A stretch of 9,056 bases of DNA from Actinomycetota bacterium (GTDB lineage: Bacteria > Actinomycetota > Thermoleophilia > Gaiellales > Gaiellaceae): NCBI GenBank assembly GCA_003136795.1, contig PLDP01000035.1, forward strand, positions 11,200 through 20,255, written 5' to 3'. The first letter of the stretch is position 1, and every line of letters begins with the position of its first letter. Positions 5,528 through 9,056 of this stretch are shown piece by piece. The notes under the pieces were generated by a model. The model was given only the letters and a program-made list of their open reading frames with translations, was not told where the DNA came from and ran no database searches. The translations under genes were made by a program, and so were the position numbers.

Positions 5528-6664
5528 ATGCCAGACGTCCTCATGTATGCCGACACGTTTCGCTCGCCCGAGCTGCGTCACGAGGTGCCGCTCGGCATCC
5601 CGGATCCGTTCCTCTACGCCGAGCGCGACGGGGTGAAGCACATCCAGATCAGCTCGATGGAGGTGCCGCGGCTGGCAGCGCTCGGCCTCTTCGAGCTGCA
5701 CCCGGGCGAGGAGTACGGCGTCGACGAGCTGATCGCAGCGGGGCTCTCCTACCCGGAGATCCGCGCTGAGCTGGTGCTCCGCGCCGTCAAGAGCATCGGC
5801 GTGACGAACGCCGTCGTCCCGGAGACGTTCCCGCTCTGGCTCGCCGACCGGCTGCGCAGCGACGGCGTCGAGCTGACCGCCGACGGCGACTTCTTCGATG
5901 CACGCCGCCGCGTGAAGACCGCGGCCGAGCTGGCCGGGATGCGCCGCGCGCAGCGGGCAGCGGAGGCCGGCATGGACACGGTGCGCGACCTGTTGCGGCG
6001 CGCGACCGCCAACGGAGATGGTCTGCAGCTCGACGGCGAGCCGCTGACGGTCGAGCGCGTCAAGTCCGCGATGTCGCAGACGTTCGCAGCGCACGGCACC
6101 ACCGCCGAGGAGTTCATCGTCGCGCCCGGCGCGCAGGGTGCGGTCGGCCACGACATGGGCTCGGGCCCGATCCAGGCCGGCGTCCCGATCGTCGTCGACA
6201 TCTGGCCGCGCGACAACGAGTCGTTCATCTTCTGCGACATGACCCGCACCTTCGTCGTCGGCGACGTGCCCGACGACGTGCGTGAATGGCACCGCCTCTG
6301 CAAGGAGGCGCTCGACCGCGCGATCTCCGAGATCAAGGACGGCGCCGACGGCCGCGCGATCTTCGACGGGACGTGCGAGATCTTCGAGGGCGCAGGCGAG
6401 CCGACGCAGCGCACGAAGGAGCCGGGCAAGCCGCTCGCCAACGGGTTCTTCCACGGTCTCGGCCACGGCGTCGGCCTGGAGGTGCACGAGGAGCCCGGGA
6501 TGGGACTGGCGTCGAAGCGGCCGCTCATGGCGGGCGATGTGATCACCGTCGAACCGGGCTGCTACCGGCAGGGCTACGGTGGCGTCCGGCTCGAGGACCT
6601 CGTGCTCGTCACCGCGGGCGGCGCGGAGAACTTGACGCAATACCCGTACGACCTCGAGCCTTAG
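5528..6664 (+). CDS. M24 family metallopeptidase (Xaa-Pro aminopeptidase/prolidase-like)
   Basis: Cytoplasmic 'pita-bread' metallopeptidase of 378 aa, likely removing an N-terminal residue before proline or splitting Xaa-Pro dipeptides. Residues 1 to about 128 form a divergent creatinase-like N-terminal domain, and about 133-375 the catalytic domain. All five dinuclear-metal ligands are present: Asp224 (VVDIWPRD), Asp237 (CDMTRTF), His313 (HGLGHGVGLEVHE), Glu342 (VEPGCY) and Glu356 (RLEDLVLVT). His208 (GHDMGSG) and His320 fit the catalytic histidines. The ATG at 5528 is the first in frame; an ATG at 5543 is possible but also lacks a Shine-Dalgarno. It is transcribed away from the amidohydrolase operon across a 28-bp gap. 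Creatinase-type hydrolases share this fold, so a non-peptide substrate linked to the neighbouring operon cannot be excluded. Confidence 0.92.
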   Translation: MPDVLMYADTFRSPELRHEVPLGIPDPFLYAERDGVKHIQISSMEVPRLAALGLFELHPGEEYGVDELIAAGLSYPEIRAELVLRAVKSIGVTNAVVPETFPLWLADRLRSDGVELTADGDFFDARRRVKTAAELAGMRRAQRAAEAGMDTVRDLLRRATANGDGLQLDGEPLTVERVKSAMSQTFAAHGTTAEEFIVAPGAQGAVGHDMGSGPIQAGVPIVVDIWPRDNESFIFCDMTRTFVVGDVPDDVREWHRLCKEALDRAISEIKDGADGRAIFDGTCEIFEGAGEPTQRTKEPGKPLANGFFHGLGHGVGLEVHEEPGMGLASKRPLMAGDVITVEPGCYRQGYGGVRLEDLVLVTAGGAENLTQYPYDLEP

Positions 6665-6667
6665 CTC

Positions 6668-6695
6668 TTGCAATCGGGGTTTCGCAGGGTAGAGA
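6668..6695 (+). promoter_or_regulatory. Candidate promoter of the acetate transporter/acs operon
   Basis: TTGCAA (6668-6673), a 16-bp spacer and TAGAGA (6690-6695) form a plausible housekeeping-sigma promoter starting just after the peptidase stop codon. Transcription would start near 6701-6703 and give a leader of about 67 nt before the ATG at 6769. This is a sequence match only. Confidence 0.45.
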
Positions 6696-6705
6696 CTCGT
6701 TAGGT

Positions 6706-6751
6706 GGTTACATCGGGTTCCGATCAACCGTCCGCGCCGATGACGGCGCGG
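6706..6751 (+). promoter_or_regulatory. Structured 5' leader: two tandem hairpins upstream of the acetate transporter
   Basis: Hairpin 1 pairs GGTT (6706-6709) with AACC (6726-6729) and ATCGG (6712-6716) with CCGAT (6720-6724), with a small AC/C internal loop and a 3-nt loop. Hairpin 2 has perfect 8-bp arms, CCGCGCCG (6732-6739) and CGGCGCGG (6744-6751), around the loop ATGA, and ends 5 nt before the Shine-Dalgarno. Together they fill almost the whole predicted leader. No U-run follows, so this is not a terminator. It may stabilise the mRNA or tune translation. I recognise no known riboswitch class. Confidence 0.45.
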
Positions 6752-6756
6752 GCGAG

Positions 6757-6763
6757 AGGAGGG
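6757..6763 (+). promoter_or_regulatory. Strong ribosome-binding site of the acetate transporter gene
   Basis: AGGAGGG lies 5 nt before the ATG at 6769. It fixes that start over the longer in-frame reading that runs back through the peptidase gene. The same GAGAGGAGG string precedes acs. Confidence 0.85.
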
Positions 6764-6768
6764 AATAC

Positions 6769-7392
6769 ATGGCAGCTGCCAATGTTCAGGTCGTGGAGGC
6801 GACACCCGCCGCCGACCCGGCACCACTCGGTCTGGCCGGTTTCGCGCTCACGACGTTTCTGCTGAGCGGGCACAACGCGTCGTTCATCCCCGACCTGATC
6901 TGGGTCGGTCCGGCACTTTTCTACGGCGGAACCGCACAGCTTCTTGCCGGCATGTGGGAGTTTCGTAACCGCAACGTCTTCGGCGCCACGGCGTTCTCGA
7001 CGTACGGTGCCTTCTGGATGTCTCTCGGCATCTTCGTCGTGCTTGCGGAGACAACGAAGTTCGTGGGCGGCTTCGCCGGCGGCGACTTGACGAGCTCGCT
7101 TGCCTGGTTCCTCGTCGCGTTCGCCATCTTCAACCTGTACATGCTGATCGGGAGCATGCGGGTGAACAAGGCGGTCTTCCTCGTGTTCTTCGTACTGCAG
7201 CTCACAGAGATCGTGCTTGCGATCGCCTACTTCAACCTCTCCCACGGTGGGACGCAGTGGTGGCTGCACTTCGGCGGCTGGCTCGGCATCCTCACGGCTG
7301 CCGTCGCCTGGTACGCCTCCGCTGCCGGCGTGATCAACGGCGTCGCAGGCAAGGTCGTGTTCCCCGTGGGCAAGCCGATCATCACGTCCTAA
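6769..7392 (+). CDS. satP: Acetate uptake transporter, GPR1/FUN34/YaaH (SatP) family
   Basis: Inner-membrane acetate (and probably succinate) transporter of 207 aa, the usual length for bacterial SatP/YaaH proteins. Residues 17-26 (DPAPLGLAGF) match the family signature NPAPLGL, with Asp in place of the usual Asn. FYGGTAQLLAGMWEFRN (51-67) and FGATAFSTYGAFWMS (71-85) are further family hallmarks. Six hydrophobic segments are visible at about 20-34, 42-62, 71-94, 109-129, 134-156 and 166-190, with a short soluble N-terminus. The ATG at 6769 has an excellent Shine-Dalgarno. The gene ends 25 bp before acs, so imported acetate would be activated by the next gene product. The symbol is given for the family; transport specificity is inferred from family and operon context. 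Confidence 0.93.
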   Translation: MAAANVQVVEATPAADPAPLGLAGFALTTFLLSGHNASFIPDLIWVGPALFYGGTAQLLAGMWEFRNRNVFGATAFSTYGAFWMSLGIFVVLAETTKFVGGFAGGDLTSSLAWFLVAFAIFNLYMLIGSMRVNKAVFLVFFVLQLTEIVLAIAYFNLSHGGTQWWLHFGGWLGILTAAVAWYASAAGVINGVAGKVVFPVGKPIITS

Positions 7393-7404
7393 CGCTCACT
7401 CGAG

Positions 7405-7410
7405 AGGAGG
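7405..7410 (+). promoter_or_regulatory. Ribosome-binding site of acs
   Basis: AGGAGG, 7 nt before the GTG at 7418, decides the acs start. No promoter or terminator is visible in the 25-bp gap after the transporter stop, consistent with one operon. Confidence 0.85.
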
Positions 7411-7417
7411 CCGGCTC

Positions 7418-9056
<1,639 letters not shown>

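Noticed and set aside
6732..6751. Intrinsic terminator after the peptidase gene
   Set aside because: The GC stem is strong, but it is followed by GCGAGAGGAGGG, not a T-run, and sits directly before a ribosome-binding site.
6286..6768. In-frame upstream extension of the acetate transporter into the peptidase gene
   Set aside because: The extension encodes Arg-rich sequence unlike any SatP protein, and AGGAGGG before the ATG at 6769 marks the true start.
5510..6826. A 438-codon minus-strand open frame opposite the M24 peptidase
   Set aside because: The plus-strand frame has all five metal ligands of the M24 family. The antisense frame shows no domain and would span the divergent promoter.

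Overview
This is a GC-rich, gene-dense bacterial segment with almost no non-coding DNA. Coding style (GTG, TTG and ATG starts, many overlapping genes, probable leaderless starts) and protein flavour suggest an actinobacterium, perhaps of the Thermoleophilia (Gaiellales/Solirubrobacterales type). That assignment is an inference from composition and remembered protein style, not from a marker gene. No rRNA, tRNA, CRISPR array, insertion sequence or phage gene was seen.

Left and middle (1-5499, minus strand): a tightly packed run of six genes read right to left. It begins with an amidohydrolase (5499-4354). Then come the three subunits of a molybdenum hydroxylase of the xanthine dehydrogenase/aldehyde oxidase family, in the order [2Fe-2S] subunit, molybdopterin subunit, FAD subunit. 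The FAD subunit carries four extra cysteines like those that bind a [4Fe-4S] cluster in the PaoB/HcrB type. Two envelope genes close the run: a lytic transglycosylase and a lipoprotein cyclophilin that leaves the window at base 1. Most junctions overlap (8 or more, 13, 23 and 28 bp), so translational coupling and one transcript are likely. The amidohydrolase plus Mo-hydroxylase set looks like a small catabolic module that hydroxylates an aldehyde, N-heterocycle or aromatic acyl compound and hydrolyses a related compound. The substrate cannot be read from the sequence.

Divergent junction (5500-5527): only 28 bp separate the amidohydrolase from an M24 Xaa-Pro-type peptidase on the plus strand. 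Each gene has a TAnnnT-type -10 candidate ending exactly 7 nt before its start codon and lacks a Shine-Dalgarno sequence, which suggests two leaderless, back-to-back transcripts.

Right (6665-9056, plus strand): a 104-bp gap holds a promoter candidate and a leader with two consecutive hairpins, followed by a strong ribosome-binding site. Next are a GPR1/FUN34/YaaH (SatP) acetate transporter and, 25 bp later with an identical ribosome-binding site, acetyl-CoA synthetase (acs), which is cut by the window end after 546 codons. These two form an acetate uptake and activation operon.

No clearly unprecedented system was found. The points most worth following are the amidohydrolase/Fe-S-rich Mo-hydroxylase module, the missing conventional start codon of its [2Fe-2S] subunit, the double leaderless promoter, and the structured leader of the acetate operon.
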